Source of the DNA: Miltoncostaea sp963703045
GTDB taxonomy: Bacteria; Actinomycetota; Thermoleophilia; Miltoncostaeales; Miltoncostaeaceae
Assembly: GCA_963703045.1 (NCBI GenBank)
Contig: OY969782.1
Coordinates: 2,294,001-2,358,000, forward strand
Direction of reading: 5' to 3'
DNA length: 64,000 nucleotides
Part shown: positions 1 to 10,747 of the stretch, one piece after another
How the letters are laid out: every line of letters begins with the position of its first letter
How positions within the stretch are numbered: the stretch's first letter is position 1
The notes under the pieces: generated by a model
The model's input: the letters and a program-made list of their open reading frames with translations, nothing else
Databases searched by the model: none
Told to the model about the DNA's origin: nothing
Position numbers and translations under genes: made by a program

Positions 1-2
1 GC

Positions 3-340
3 CGGGGGCTGATCACTCCGCGGCGGACGGCCCGCAACACCCGCGTCTACTCCGAGCGCGACGTGGCGCTGCTGCGGCGCATCCAGGAGCTGTCGGAGGA
101 GGGTCTCAACCTGGCCGGGGTCGAGCGCGTCCTCGCGCTCGAGGCCCGTCTGGCCCGCGCCGAGCGACGCTGCCGGGACCTGAGGGCCGAGGTGACCCGC
201 ATGACCGAGGACCATCGCCGCGAGATCGCCCAGGCGCGCGCCGCGCGCGGGCAGATCGTGCTCGCGGTGAGGGGTGAGACGGCGCTCGTGCGGCGGCACG
301 CGCCGGTCGTGAGGACGCGGACGACGAGGGGGATGCACTG

Positions 341-341
<1 letters not shown>
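3..341 (+). CDS. hspR: HspR-like MerR-family heat-shock repressor (5' end missing)
   Basis: The reading frame is open from the window edge, so the true start lies upstream. The first visible residues (GLITPRRT, then NTRVYSERDV, then a LRRIQELSEEGLNLAGV stretch) are the recognition wing and second half of a MerR-type DNA-binding domain in the form typical of HspR. A coiled-coil helix follows, with a basic tail ending TTRGMH. HspR represses dnaK and clpB operons in actinobacteria and is itself released by DnaK. The stop codon shares one base with the clpB start (TGATG), so the two are translationally coupled. No HAIR operator can be checked because the upstream region is outside the window. Confidence 0.85.
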
Positions 342-2941
<2,600 letters not shown>

Positions 2942-2966
2942 TCCTCGACGGGGCCCGTCCGCCCCC

Positions 2967-2990
2967 GCCGCACCGCCGCGGGGGTGCGGC
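2967..2990. terminator. GC-rich hairpin between convergent genes
   Basis: GCCGCACC at 2967-2974 pairs perfectly with GGTGCGGC at 2983-2990 across an 8-base loop. It sits in the 63-bp gap between the clpB stop and the stop of the opposite-strand gene, where a bidirectional terminator is expected. There is no T-tract, so this is only a candidate. Confidence 0.35.
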
Positions 2991-3004
2991 GACCCGCGGG
3001 CCGC

Positions 3005-3478
3005 TCACTCGCGCGTGGCGACGGTCCCCAGACCGCTGAGCAGCCCGCCGATCGCGGCGACGACGGCCAGGTAGAGGCCGAACTGCCGCGACAGGAACTC
3101 GGCCGGCTCCGGCATCATCAGGAAGCGGTAGCCCACCAGGCCGGCGGCGAGGGCCGAGGCGACCACCATCGTCCAGGCCAGGGCGTCGGCCTGGCGCTCC
3201 GACAGCACGATGGCGCCGCGCTCGTCGAGGACCGTCGCCACGGCGGCGGCCGCGAGCACGACGCCGAGCGCCAGGGCCACGCGGGCGATCGTCGTGGAGG
3301 CCCACCCGCTCGCGCTGGTCGCCGAGAACGGCGGGCCGAGGTTCGTCGCGTACCAGGGCAGCAGCACGCCCACCACGATCGCGATCCCGCAGAGGGCGCC
3401 GACGAATGCGGGGCCCGCGGTGGCCCCGGAGCGCGGGGTGCGCGCGCTCGGGACGGCGGGGCGGCGGGCGGGCGGCAT
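3005..3478 (-). CDS. Four-helix membrane protein of unknown function
   Basis: This 157-residue protein has a basic proline-rich N-terminus and about four predicted membrane helices: residues 24-43 (ending LPWYATN), about 65-84, about 97-115 and about 131-152. I cannot assign a family. Its layout, the PWY after helix 1 and the RQFGLYLAVV start of the last helix resemble the 129-residue membrane protein at 5866-6255 (AWYG and RKFGLFLALL), so the two are probably distant paralogues. It is transcribed divergently from the sulfotransferase, and a TAGCGT hexamer lies 9 bases before its ATG. Confidence 0.75.
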   Translation of the reverse strand: MPPARRPAVPSARTPRSGATAGPAFVGALCGIAIVVGVLLPWYATNLGPPFSATSASGWASTTIARVALALGVVLAAAAVATVLDERGAIVLSERQADALAWTMVVASALAAGLVGYRFLMMPEPAEFLSRQFGLYLAVVAAIGGLLSGLGTVATRE

Positions 3479-3487
3479 CTGCCACGC

Positions 3488-3493
3488 ACGCTA
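3488..3493 (-). promoter_or_regulatory. Candidate -10 element (TAGCGT) for the membrane protein
   Basis: On the minus strand TAGCGT lies 9 bases before the ATG at 3478 and no Shine-Dalgarno sequence is visible. This spacing is what a near-leaderless actinobacterial transcript would show. Inferred only from position and the TANNNT pattern. Confidence 0.35.
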
Positions 3494-3526
3494 CCGCGCC
3501 CGGGCACGCCCCGTCCGGCGCTCGTC

Positions 3527-3532
3527 TAACCT
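3527..3532 (+). promoter_or_regulatory. Candidate -10 element (TAACCT) for the sulfotransferase
   Basis: TAACCT ends 8 bases before the GTG at 3541, with no purine-rich ribosome site between them. It would give a leaderless or nearly leaderless mRNA. Inferred from position and pattern. Confidence 0.4.
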
Positions 3533-3540
3533 TGCCGATC

Positions 3541-4452
3541 GTGTCCCGGCGACCCGACTTCTTCATCCTCGGCGCGCCCAAGTGCGGGACGACGGCCCTC
3601 AGCGAGTACCTGCGCCGGCACGAGCGGGTGTTCGTGACGACGCCGAAGGAGCCGCACTACTTCTGCGACGACTTCGACTACTACTACGCCCCCGGCCGGC
3701 GGACCCTCGCGCACTACCTGTCGCTCTACGACGCGGCCGCCGACGACGACCTCGCCGTCGGCGAGGCGTCGGTCTGGTACCTCCACTCGACGACCGCGGC
3801 CCGCAACATCATGCGGTTCGATCCCCGGGCGCGCGTGATCGTGATGGTGCGCAACCCCGTCGACCTGGTGCCCTCGCTGCACTCGCAGATGAGCTACATG
3901 CTCGACGAGCGCGAGCCCGACGTCGAGAGGGCGTGGCGGCTGCAGGAGTCGCGCGCGCGGGGCGAGGGCCTGCCCTCGACCGTGCGGGTGCCGGCCTTCC
4001 TGCAGTACGGGCAGGCCGCCCGGCTGGGGGCCCAGCTCGCGCGCGTCCACGAGCACGTCCCGCCGGAGCAGGTCAAGGTGCTCGTCTTCGACGACCTGCG
4101 CGCCGACGCCGGGGCCGTCTACCGCGAGGCCCTGCGGTTCCTCGGCGTGCCCGACGACGGCCGCGACACGTTCCCGCGCGTGAACGAGAACAAGGTGCAC
4201 CAGCACCCCGCCGTCGCGCGCTTCACCCAGCGACCCCCCGCGCCGCTGGTCGCGGTGGCGCGCGGGGTCAAGGCCGTCACGGGGGTCCGCCGCCTCGGCG
4301 TGCTCGACCGCGTGCGCCGGTCGAACCGCCAGGTGGCGCGCCGCCCGGACATCTCACCCGCGTTCGCACAGGAGCTGAAGGACTACTTCCGCGACGACGT
4401 GCGCGACCTCGGGGACATGATCGGCCGCGACCTGAGCGCCTGGACCGACTAG
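3541..4452 (+). CDS. PAPS-dependent sulfotransferase family protein
   Basis: The protein has 303 residues. The N-terminal FFILGAPKCGTTAL (residues 7-20) is the 5'-phosphosulfate-binding loop of Sulfotransfer_1/3 proteins, which move sulfate from PAPS to a hydroxyl or amine. MVRNPVDLVPSLHSQ near residue 102 is the 3'-phosphate-binding segment. The acceptor cannot be predicted; carbohydrate or lipid acceptors are common in bacteria. The frame is open further upstream, but conservation begins at the GTG at 3541 and a TAACCT hexamer lies just before it, so I chose that start. An ATP sulfurylase is encoded 15 kb downstream, but no APS kinase is seen in the window. Confidence 0.85.
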   Translation: MSRRPDFFILGAPKCGTTALSEYLRRHERVFVTTPKEPHYFCDDFDYYYAPGRRTLAHYLSLYDAAADDDLAVGEASVWYLHSTTAARNIMRFDPRARVIVMVRNPVDLVPSLHSQMSYMLDEREPDVERAWRLQESRARGEGLPSTVRVPAFLQYGQAARLGAQLARVHEHVPPEQVKVLVFDDLRADAGAVYREALRFLGVPDDGRDTFPRVNENKVHQHPAVARFTQRPPAPLVAVARGVKAVTGVRRLGVLDRVRRSNRQVARRPDISPAFAQELKDYFRDDVRDLGDMIGRDLSAWTD

Positions 4453-4558
4453 ACGCCCCGCGCGGCGGACCCGGCCCCGGCCGCGTTCGGGGGTGCGGCG
4501 GGGGCCAGGTGGTACGCTCGCGAAGCCCCGGTTCAGCGGCGCCCAAGGAGTCCTGATC

Positions 4559-4843
4559 GTGCCGACCTACATCCTGCTCAGCACTCTCAGCCCGCACGGC
4601 GTGGGCACTCTCAAGGCGAACCCGCAGCGGCTGCTCGAGGTCAACGCCGAGGTCGAGCAGATGGGCGCGAAGGTCATCCAGCAGTGGGCCGTGCTCGGCC
4701 CCTACGACTTCGTCAACATCGTCGAGGCGCCCGACGAGAAGGTCATCGCCCGCGTCTCGGTGGAGCTCGCCGCGCGCGGGACCGCCCACTTCCAGACGCT
4801 CACGGCGATCCCCGTCGATGAGTTCCTCTCCCTCCTGAAATGA
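4559..4843 (+). CDS. GYD-domain / dimeric alpha-beta barrel protein
   Basis: This 94-residue protein starts VPTYILLSTLSPHGV and carries the WAVLGPYDFVNIVEAP segment typical of GYD-domain (ferredoxin-fold, Lrp-ligand-domain-like) proteins. These are small cytoplasmic oligomers, mostly of unknown function. The GTG start is supported by AAGGAG at 4545-4550, 8 bases upstream. The final TGA overlaps the next ATG by four bases, so the next gene is probably translationally coupled. Confidence 0.8.
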   Translation: MPTYILLSTLSPHGVGTLKANPQRLLEVNAEVEQMGAKVIQQWAVLGPYDFVNIVEAPDEKVIARVSVELAARGTAHFQTLTAIPVDEFLSLLK

Positions 4844-5064
4844 GCGGTGCGCGGCGCCGCGGAGGCCTGCTGCTCGCCGGGGGGCTCATCGGCGTGGCGC
4901 TCTCGCCGGAGGCCCGCCGGGCCGGCATCGGGCTGAGGGCGCGGATGACGCGACTCGGCCGGTCGGCCGGAGACCCGGTCGCGCCGTTCGCTGAGGCCCC
5001 CTGCTACGCGTACGACCGCGCCGTCGGCACGACGACGACGCGCCCGGAGGAGGCGGCCCGATAG
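4840..5064 (+). CDS. Small protein of unknown function
   Basis: This 74-residue protein overlaps the GYD gene by four bases (ATGA). A basic start and a short hydrophobic stretch (LLLAGGLIGVALSP, residues 9-22) suggest a single membrane-inserted segment, followed by a basic region and a Thr-rich tail. No family is recognised. The coupling to the upstream gene and the 20-base gap to the downstream MBL hydrolase suggest a small operon. Confidence 0.55.
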   Translation: MSGARRRGGLLLAGGLIGVALSPEARRAGIGLRARMTRLGRSAGDPVAPFAEAPCYAYDRAVGTTTTRPEEAAR

Positions 5065-5084
5065 GCACCGCCTGGCGGGTCGAG

Positions 5085-5768
5085 GTGCTCGTGCCGACGC
5101 ACCGGTTCGTGTTCGGCATCCGCGGCGGCGAGGTGGTGGAGCTGCGGGCCCCCAGCACCGCCGGCACGTTCGGCGCGTATCGCGATCTCCCGGACGCCGT
5201 CCACGGCATGATCGCCTGGCCCAACACGGTGCTCCTGACAGGGCCGCAGACCGTGGTGGTCGACCCGGGCTACTCCACCCAGGGCGACCTGCTCGAGGGG
5301 GCGCTGCGCGACCGCGACCTCGCGCCCGACGACGTACGCACGGCGCTCGCGACCCACCTGCACGCCGACCACGTGTCGGCCCTGCCCCAGCTCGGGGCGG
5401 TCGATCTGCACGTGCACGAGATCGAGCTGCGCGAGCCGCACGCGATCCGCGGGCGCGGTTGGCGCGACGACGTCGTCGAGCGGCCCATGAGCGGCACGGC
5501 CGGCGAGGTGCTGCCCGGCGTGCGGTGGATCCTCACCCCGGGTCACACCGAGGGGCACGTGGCCTTCCTCGTTGACACCGACGACGGCGTCGTGGCGATC
5601 GCCGGCGACACGCTCGGGCCCGACCCGGCGTGGTTCGCGCAGATGACCCTGCCCGAGGGGCACCCCCGGCGCGAGGATCACCTCGCGGCCTTCCGGGCGA
5701 TCCGCGACCAGCGGCCGTCGATGGTCATCCCCGGCCACAACCCCCCGGTGCGCCTCCCGGCGGGCTGA
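5085..5768 (+). CDS. MBL-fold metallo-hydrolase
   Basis: This 227-residue metallo-beta-lactamase-fold enzyme carries the metal motif THLHADH (His91, His93, Asp95, His96), then TPGHTEGH (His154), AGDT (Asp175) and a last metal-ligand histidine in VIPGHNPP. The binuclear metal site is therefore complete. The family covers glyoxalase II-like thioesterases, lactonases and others, and the substrate cannot be read from sequence. The GTG at 5085 is the longest sensible start; a second GTG at 5091 is possible. No strong ribosome site is visible. Confidence 0.85.
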   Translation: MLVPTHRFVFGIRGGEVVELRAPSTAGTFGAYRDLPDAVHGMIAWPNTVLLTGPQTVVVDPGYSTQGDLLEGALRDRDLAPDDVRTALATHLHADHVSALPQLGAVDLHVHEIELREPHAIRGRGWRDDVVERPMSGTAGEVLPGVRWILTPGHTEGHVAFLVDTDDGVVAIAGDTLGPDPAWFAQMTLPEGHPRREDHLAAFRAIRDQRPSMVIPGHNPPVRLPAG

Positions 5769-5865
5769 GCCCCGGGAGCGGCGGCAGGGGACGGCGCCGC
5801 CGGCGTCGAATGCCCACGGCGACCGGCATGCGCCCCCGCACCAGCATCGACAGAGGAGTCCCAAC

Positions 5866-6255
5866 GTGAAAGCGCTCACCCGCGAGCAGAGGATGCTCGG
5901 CGCCGCCGGCGCCTGCGTCCTGTTCATCATCAGCCTGTTCTTCGCGTGGTACGGCTCGGGCGACTTCAGCGTGAGCGGCCAGGACGTCGTGCCGTCCTGG
6001 TGGCTGCTGCTCCTCTTCGCCGCCGCCGCCGCCGCGCTGCTGGTGGCCGACGCCTTCAACTTCGAGCTGCCGGCGATCATCGACCCGGGCGCCTGGGCCG
6101 CCTACCTCACCAGCGTCACGTTCATCGTGACCCTGATGATCTTCCTCGAGGGCACCGCCGGCGTGAGCCGTAAGTTCGGCCTCTTCCTGGCCCTGCTCTT
6201 CTCGCTGGTCGCCGTGATCCTCGCCGTGATGCATTGGCGCGAGGAGGCCAAGTAG
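5866..6255 (+). CDS. Four-helix membrane protein of unknown function
   Basis: This 129-residue protein has four clear hydrophobic helices at about residues 10-28, 45-65, 77-97 and 103-122, and ends in a charged REEAK tail. GTG is the start, supported by AGAGGAG at 5852-5858. It resembles the protein at 3005-3478 around AWYG and RKFGLFLALL. No functional family is recognised. Confidence 0.75.
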   Translation: MKALTREQRMLGAAGACVLFIISLFFAWYGSGDFSVSGQDVVPSWWLLLLFAAAAAALLVADAFNFELPAIIDPGAWAAYLTSVTFIVTLMIFLEGTAGVSRKFGLFLALLFSLVAVILAVMHWREEAK

Positions 6256-6295
6256 GATCGGGTCCCACTCCGCCCCGACCGAGAGGGGAAGCGAC

Positions 6296-6547
6296 ATGGG
6301 ATTGGCCGACAGGGCACGCGAGGCCGCGAAGCGCGCCGCCGACGCCGCGCAGAAGGGCGCCGGCGAGGCGCGCGACAAGGCGCAGGAGCTCACCCTGAGA
6401 CGCAGGATGAACGCGCTGGCGGAGGAGCTCGGCTACGTGGTCGTGCGCCAGCGCGACGGCGAGACCGGCCTCGACGCCGAGGTCGAGCGGCTCGCGTCCG
6501 AGGTCCGCGCCGCCCGGGCCGAGATCGAGGCGCTCGAGGAGGCCTAG
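6296..6547 (+). CDS. Small coiled-coil protein
   Basis: This 83-residue, highly charged protein has an Ala/Arg/Lys-rich amphipathic helix (residues 1-35), a short GYVVVRQRDG strand, and a C-terminal heptad-like helix ending EALEEA. It is probably a soluble or membrane-peripheral coiled coil of unknown role. GAGAGGGGAAG lies before the ATG, and a TAGGAT hexamer at 6253-6258 may be the -10 element. Its stop codon overlaps the stop of the convergent gene. Confidence 0.7.
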   Translation: MGLADRAREAAKRAADAAQKGAGEARDKAQELTLRRRMNALAEELGYVVVRQRDGETGLDAEVERLASEVRAARAEIEALEEA

Positions 6548-8331
6548 CGGCGGGCCCGGCGGGGCGGCTTCGTGGGCGCCGGCAGCGTGACCTGCCGCAC
6601 GAGGCCCGACACGCCCAGCCGCCCGCGGGCCTCGACGGTCACCTCGACCCGGCCCGACACGAGGACACCGCGCACCCGGCGGTTCCAGCGCAGCCGCTGG
6701 ACGCCGGGCCGCAGCGGGCGCCCGCTCGCGATGGTGGCGATCGGCGTGCCGTCGGTGGTGCGCACGCGCACCGTCACGCGGGCCCGCGCCCGCAGGCGGA
6801 ACCGCACGTCGAGCCTGCCCACGACCTTCGTGCCCACCCGCCGGGCGGTCGATCGCGCGTAGAGCGACGAGAGCGTGCGATCGAGGATGACCCGGCGTGC
6901 CTGCTCGGTCGCCCCGCTGCCGTCGTCGGGGGTGTGCGCGACCCGCACGTCGTAGACCCCGTCGGGCAGGCGCAGGCGCCGGGGATCGAGCCGCACCGCC
7001 ACCGCCCCCGGCCCGAGACGCGCGTTCCAGAGCCTGCGGGTGGGGCGGCCGGACCGCCGGGCCACGGTCACGCGCGCCGTGCCGGGCCGGGTGGCGCGCA
7101 CCACGAGCGTCGTCGCGTCGTCGACCCGGTCGGCGTTGGCCGATATCCGGAAGGGCGGCGGCTCGACGGTGATGCCGTCGTAGGACATCACGATCGCGTC
7201 GCTGAGGCTGCGCGGTCCTCGCCAGGGGGTGACCAGCTCGTCGCGCACCGCGAGCTGGGCGCTGCCGCCCGCGTCCATCGCCACGGCCGTGCGGGCACCG
7301 AGTGAGGCGAGGAGCTGCGCCTGCTCGGCGACGGTCAGCCCGGGGCTGCCCTGGGCGGGGCCCTCCGCCGTGACCAGCATCCGGGTGCCGTCGCTGCGCT
7401 GGCCGACGGCCGACCGCGAGGTGCGGGCACCCGTCTGCGCGCCGGTGAAGCCCTCGCCCGCATTCGTGATGGGCGCGCCGTCGCGCACGAGCGTGGGACC
7501 GCCGCCGATGGCGTCGAGCGCGCCCGGGGTCAGCGCGGAGACGGTCGCCGTGATGGTCACCCGCCGCCCGAGCGGCAGCTCCGAGACGAGCGCCGGCCCG
7601 GCCGATCCGACGCCGGTCAGCACGACGTGGCCCTCGCCGATGGTCATGCCGCCGCCGGCGCCGGTGGCCACGACGGTGCCCCCCAGCGGCACGTTGGGCG
7701 TGAGGGGCGACGGCCGGTCGAGGCGCACGCGCACCTCGTACCGCGACCCCGTCACCGGCGTCGCCGCGGTGCCGAGCGACGGGGTGTAGAGGATGGTCTC
7801 GCTGCCGCGCTTGGCCGGACGGTTGACGCCCTGGAACGAGCGCGGCAGGTAGGTGGTGACGCCCTGCGGGTTGACGGGCTGGAAGCGCCCCTGGAGCGCG
7901 AGCACGGCGGCCTCGAGCGCCCCGCCGGGCAGCAGCACCAGCGCCGAGCGGCTCGCCTCGGGCTCGTGCACCAGGTCGCCCCCCGCGAGCAGGACTCCGC
8001 TCGGGTCGTTCGTCGTGTAGCTGAAGAAGTCGCCGTTGATGCCCGCCACGGCCCCCGACGCCAGCCGGGCCCGCATGGCCGTCGTCAGCGATCCGCGCCG
8101 GATCGGCGACCCGCCCAGCAGCACCGGCGCCAGCACCACGCGCGGGCCGAGGGGCGCGCGTACGACGTGCACCACCTGGCCGCTCGCCTGGACGATGCGC
8201 TGGTAGCCGACGCCCGGCGCGACCTCGGTGATCGCCGGCGGTCGTGGCGGCGGCAGCGCCTGCACCGGGGCGCCGTGGGCGGCCACGGGCAGGCTGAGGA
8301 GGGCGAGGAGCGTCAGGGAGGGCCGTCTCAT
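6544..8331 (-). CDS. Secreted phosphodiester glycosidase (NAGPA-like) family protein
   Basis: The protein has 595 residues. The start was moved to the ATG at 8331 because a signal peptide begins there (MRRPSLTLLALLSLPVAAHG). The core contains GINGDFFSY, an AMDAGGSAQLAV segment and repeated Gly-rich turns, as in PF09992 proteins related to N-acetylglucosamine-1-phosphodiester alpha-N-acetylglucosaminidase. Bacterial members are exported and some act on cell-wall or exopolysaccharide linkages. The last 200 residues form Arg/Thr/Val-rich beta modules and end with a basic tail. It is divergent from the kinase at 8406. Confidence 0.8.
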   Translation of the reverse strand: MRRPSLTLLALLSLPVAAHGAPVQALPPPRPPAITEVAPGVGYQRIVQASGQVVHVVRAPLGPRVVLAPVLLGGSPIRRGSLTTAMRARLASGAVAGINGDFFSYTTNDPSGVLLAGGDLVHEPEASRSALVLLPGGALEAAVLALQGRFQPVNPQGVTTYLPRSFQGVNRPAKRGSETILYTPSLGTAATPVTGSRYEVRVRLDRPSPLTPNVPLGGTVVATGAGGGMTIGEGHVVLTGVGSAGPALVSELPLGRRVTITATVSALTPGALDAIGGGPTLVRDGAPITNAGEGFTGAQTGARTSRSAVGQRSDGTRMLVTAEGPAQGSPGLTVAEQAQLLASLGARTAVAMDAGGSAQLAVRDELVTPWRGPRSLSDAIVMSYDGITVEPPPFRISANADRVDDATTLVVRATRPGTARVTVARRSGRPTRRLWNARLGPGAVAVRLDPRRLRLPDGVYDVRVAHTPDDGSGATEQARRVILDRTLSSLYARSTARRVGTKVVGRLDVRFRLRARARVTVRVRTTDGTPIATIASGRPLRPGVQRLRWNRRVRGVLVSGRVEVTVEARGRLGVSGLVRQVTLPAPTKPPRRARR

Positions 8332-8405
8332 GACCGCGAACCCAATCACGTCCGCCCGTCGCCCCCCAAGGGGCGCGGTCCCGGTGGTCTGCGAGTATCC
8401 CGGCC

Positions 8406-9569
8406 GTGACCCTCGCCCCACTGGCGGTCGCCGCCGGTGCGCTGATCGTGGCCGTCGTGCTCGGGCTCGCCCTGCGGCGGGCGCGGGCGGCCGCCGGCGC
8501 GGCGGCCGCGGACGCGGCGCGCGTGGCCGCCGCGTCCGACCTGGCCGAGCGGCGGCGCACCGATCTGCTCGCGCGTCTGCCGATCGCGACCCTCCGGGTC
8601 GACCGCGATGCCCGCCTCGTCGAGGCCAACGCGGCGGCGCTCGCGCGCTTCCCCTTCCTCGTGGAGGGCATGGGCGTGCTCGAGGCCTTCAGCGAGCACA
8701 TGCTCGCCGGGCGGGTGGCCGCCGCGCTCGCGGATCTCGCCCCCGACCGCCTCGAGGTGCGCCTCTTCGCCGACGGGCGGCGCACCTACATCGTCGCGAT
8801 CGACCCCTACGAGGTGGGCGGCGCGCGGGAGGCCCTCGTCTTCCTGACCGACGCGAGCGAGGCCGCCGACTACCAGGAGCTGCGCTCGCAGTTCGTCGCG
8901 AACGTCTCGCACGAGCTGAGGACGCCCCTCACCGGGCTGCGGGCGCTGCTCGAGGCGCTCGACGACCCCGCGATGGACGCCGCGCTGCACCGCGACTTCG
9001 TCGGCCGCGCCTCGCGGGAGACCGCGCGGCTGGAGGCGCTGATCGCCGACATCCTGCTGCTCTCGGAGCTCGAGGCGACCCAGGGCACGCCCTCGTCGTC
9101 GCGGAGCGACCTCGTGGGCGCCGTCGCCGAGGCGACCGAGGAGCTCGAGGCGCTCGCCCGCGAGCAGCGGATCGGGCTGGTGCTGCACGCCGAGGGCGAG
9201 GCCTGGACGCCCCTCACCGAGCGGATGGCCCGCACGGTGGTGCGCAACCTGGTCGAGAACGCGATCAAGTACGCGGGGGCCGGCGCGACCGCGACCACCT
9301 CCGTCGACGTGGAGGAGGGGCGGGTGGTGCTGCGCGTGAGCGACGACGGGGCCGGCATCCCCGAGCGCCACCTGCCCCACGTCTTCGAGCGCTTCTACCG
9401 CGCCGACCCCTCGCGGTCGAAGCGCCTCGGCGGAACCGGTCTCGGCATGTCGATCGTCAAGCACATCGCCGAGCGGTTCGGCGGCACCGCCGAGGCCGAG
9501 TCGCGGGAGGGCTTCGGCACCACCGTGACCGTGACGCTGCCGCGATCCGGGCACCCCGACGGCCGGTGA
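8406..9569 (+). CDS. PhoR-type sensor histidine kinase
   Basis: This 387-residue kinase has one N-terminal membrane helix (residues 5-24), a PAS-like region (about 52-150), and a HisKA domain with NVSHELRTPL (phospho-acceptor His169). Its HATPase domain has the N box NLVENAIKY, G1 DDGAGIP, the F box FERFYR and G2 GGTGLGMSI, so it should be active. The layout matches short PhoR/SenX3 kinases that sense phosphate status. No response regulator is adjacent, so it is an orphan in this window. GTG start; no clear ribosome site. Confidence 0.88.
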   Translation: MTLAPLAVAAGALIVAVVLGLALRRARAAAGAAAADAARVAAASDLAERRRTDLLARLPIATLRVDRDARLVEANAAALARFPFLVEGMGVLEAFSEHMLAGRVAAALADLAPDRLEVRLFADGRRTYIVAIDPYEVGGAREALVFLTDASEAADYQELRSQFVANVSHELRTPLTGLRALLEALDDPAMDAALHRDFVGRASRETARLEALIADILLLSELEATQGTPSSSRSDLVGAVAEATEELEALAREQRIGLVLHAEGEAWTPLTERMARTVVRNLVENAIKYAGAGATATTSVDVEEGRVVLRVSDDGAGIPERHLPHVFERFYRADPSRSKRLGGTGLGMSIVKHIAERFGGTAEAESREGFGTTVTVTLPRSGHPDGR

Positions 9570-9601
9570 GCCCCGCCCGTGATAGCGTCCCGCGTCGCCT
9601 C

Positions 9602-10726
9602 ATGGCCGTACCGCTCATGGACATCCAGGCCCAGTACGGGCCGCTGCGGTCGCAGATCGACGCCGCCCTCGCCGGCGTGCTCGACAGCGGACGCTTCATC
9701 CTCGGCCCCGAGGGCCGATCGCTCGAGGCCACGGTCTCCGAGCGCCTCGGCGGGCGCCCCTGCGCCGGCGTCGCCAACGGCACCGACGCGTTGGTCATCG
9801 CCCTGGCCGCGCTCGACGTCGGTCCCGGCGACGAGGTCATCACGACCCCGTACACCTTCTACGCCACCGCCGAGGCCATCGCCCGGGTCGGCGCCGTGCC
9901 GGTGTTCGCCGACGTCGACCCGCAGACGCTGTGCCTCGACCCCGAACGGGTGCGCGAGCGCATCGGTCCGCGGACGCGGGCGATCCTGCCGGTGCACATC
10001 TTCGGCCACCCGGCCGACATGGCGGCGATCATGGCGATCGCCCGCGAGCACGGCCTCGTGGTGGTGGAGGACTCGGCGCAGGCCTTCGGCGCCGCGACCC
10101 CCGACGGCGAGATCGCCACCTTCGGCGACGCCGCCACCTTCAGCTTCTTCCCGACCAAGAACTTCCCCGGGATGGGCGACGGGGGCATGGTCGTGTGCCG
10201 CGACGAGGACCTGGCCGACCGCGTCAAGCGGCTGCGCTTCCACGGCTCGAAGGACAAGGTCGTCTTCGAGGAGGTCGGTTACAACTCGCGCCTCGACGAC
10301 CTGCAGGCCGCGATCATCCGCGTCTTCTACCCGCACCTCGACGACTGGAACGCCCGGCGCGCGGCGGTCGCGGACCTCTACGCGCAGGAGGGGCTCGGCG
10401 ACCTGATGGAGCTGCCCGAGGCGGCCGAGGGCGCGCGCCACATCTACCACCTCTACATGGCCCGGCACGCGCGCCGCGACGACATCCGCGCCGGGCTCGC
10501 CGAGACCGGCGTCGCGAGCGCGGTGTACTACGGCATCCCGATGCACCTGCAGCCGGTCTTCGCCGGGCTCGGGTACTCGGCGGGCGACCTGCCGGTCGCC
10601 GAGGGGGCGGCCGGCACGGCCCTGGCGCTGCCGATGCACCCCAACCTGACCCGGCCCGAGGTGGCGGAGGTGGTGGCCGCCGTCAGCCGGTCCCTGGAGC
10701 GCGCGGGCGCCGCGTCGTCGTCGTAG
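9602..10726 (+). CDS. DegT/DnrJ/EryC1-family sugar aminotransferase
   Basis: This 374-residue PLP enzyme starts MAVPLMDIQAQY, as in the WbpE/PglE/VioA group. SFFPTKNFPGMGDGG contains the PLP lysine (Lys186), preceded by VVEDSAQAFGA for the cofactor Asp and followed by GYNSRLDDLQAA. Such enzymes aminate nucleotide-linked keto sugars. The following DUF354 and CapD-type genes on the same strand suggest a shared role in making an amino sugar for a surface glycan. The frame is open far upstream, but homology starts at this ATG. Confidence 0.9.
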   Translation: MAVPLMDIQAQYGPLRSQIDAALAGVLDSGRFILGPEGRSLEATVSERLGGRPCAGVANGTDALVIALAALDVGPGDEVITTPYTFYATAEAIARVGAVPVFADVDPQTLCLDPERVRERIGPRTRAILPVHIFGHPADMAAIMAIAREHGLVVVEDSAQAFGAATPDGEIATFGDAATFSFFPTKNFPGMGDGGMVVCRDEDLADRVKRLRFHGSKDKVVFEEVGYNSRLDDLQAAIIRVFYPHLDDWNARRAAVADLYAQEGLGDLMELPEAAEGARHIYHLYMARHARRDDIRAGLAETGVASAVYYGIPMHLQPVFAGLGYSAGDLPVAEGAAGTALALPMHPNLTRPEVAEVVAAVSRSLERAGAASSS

Positions 10727-10747
10727 CCGCGGAGGGGTGATCGGCCC

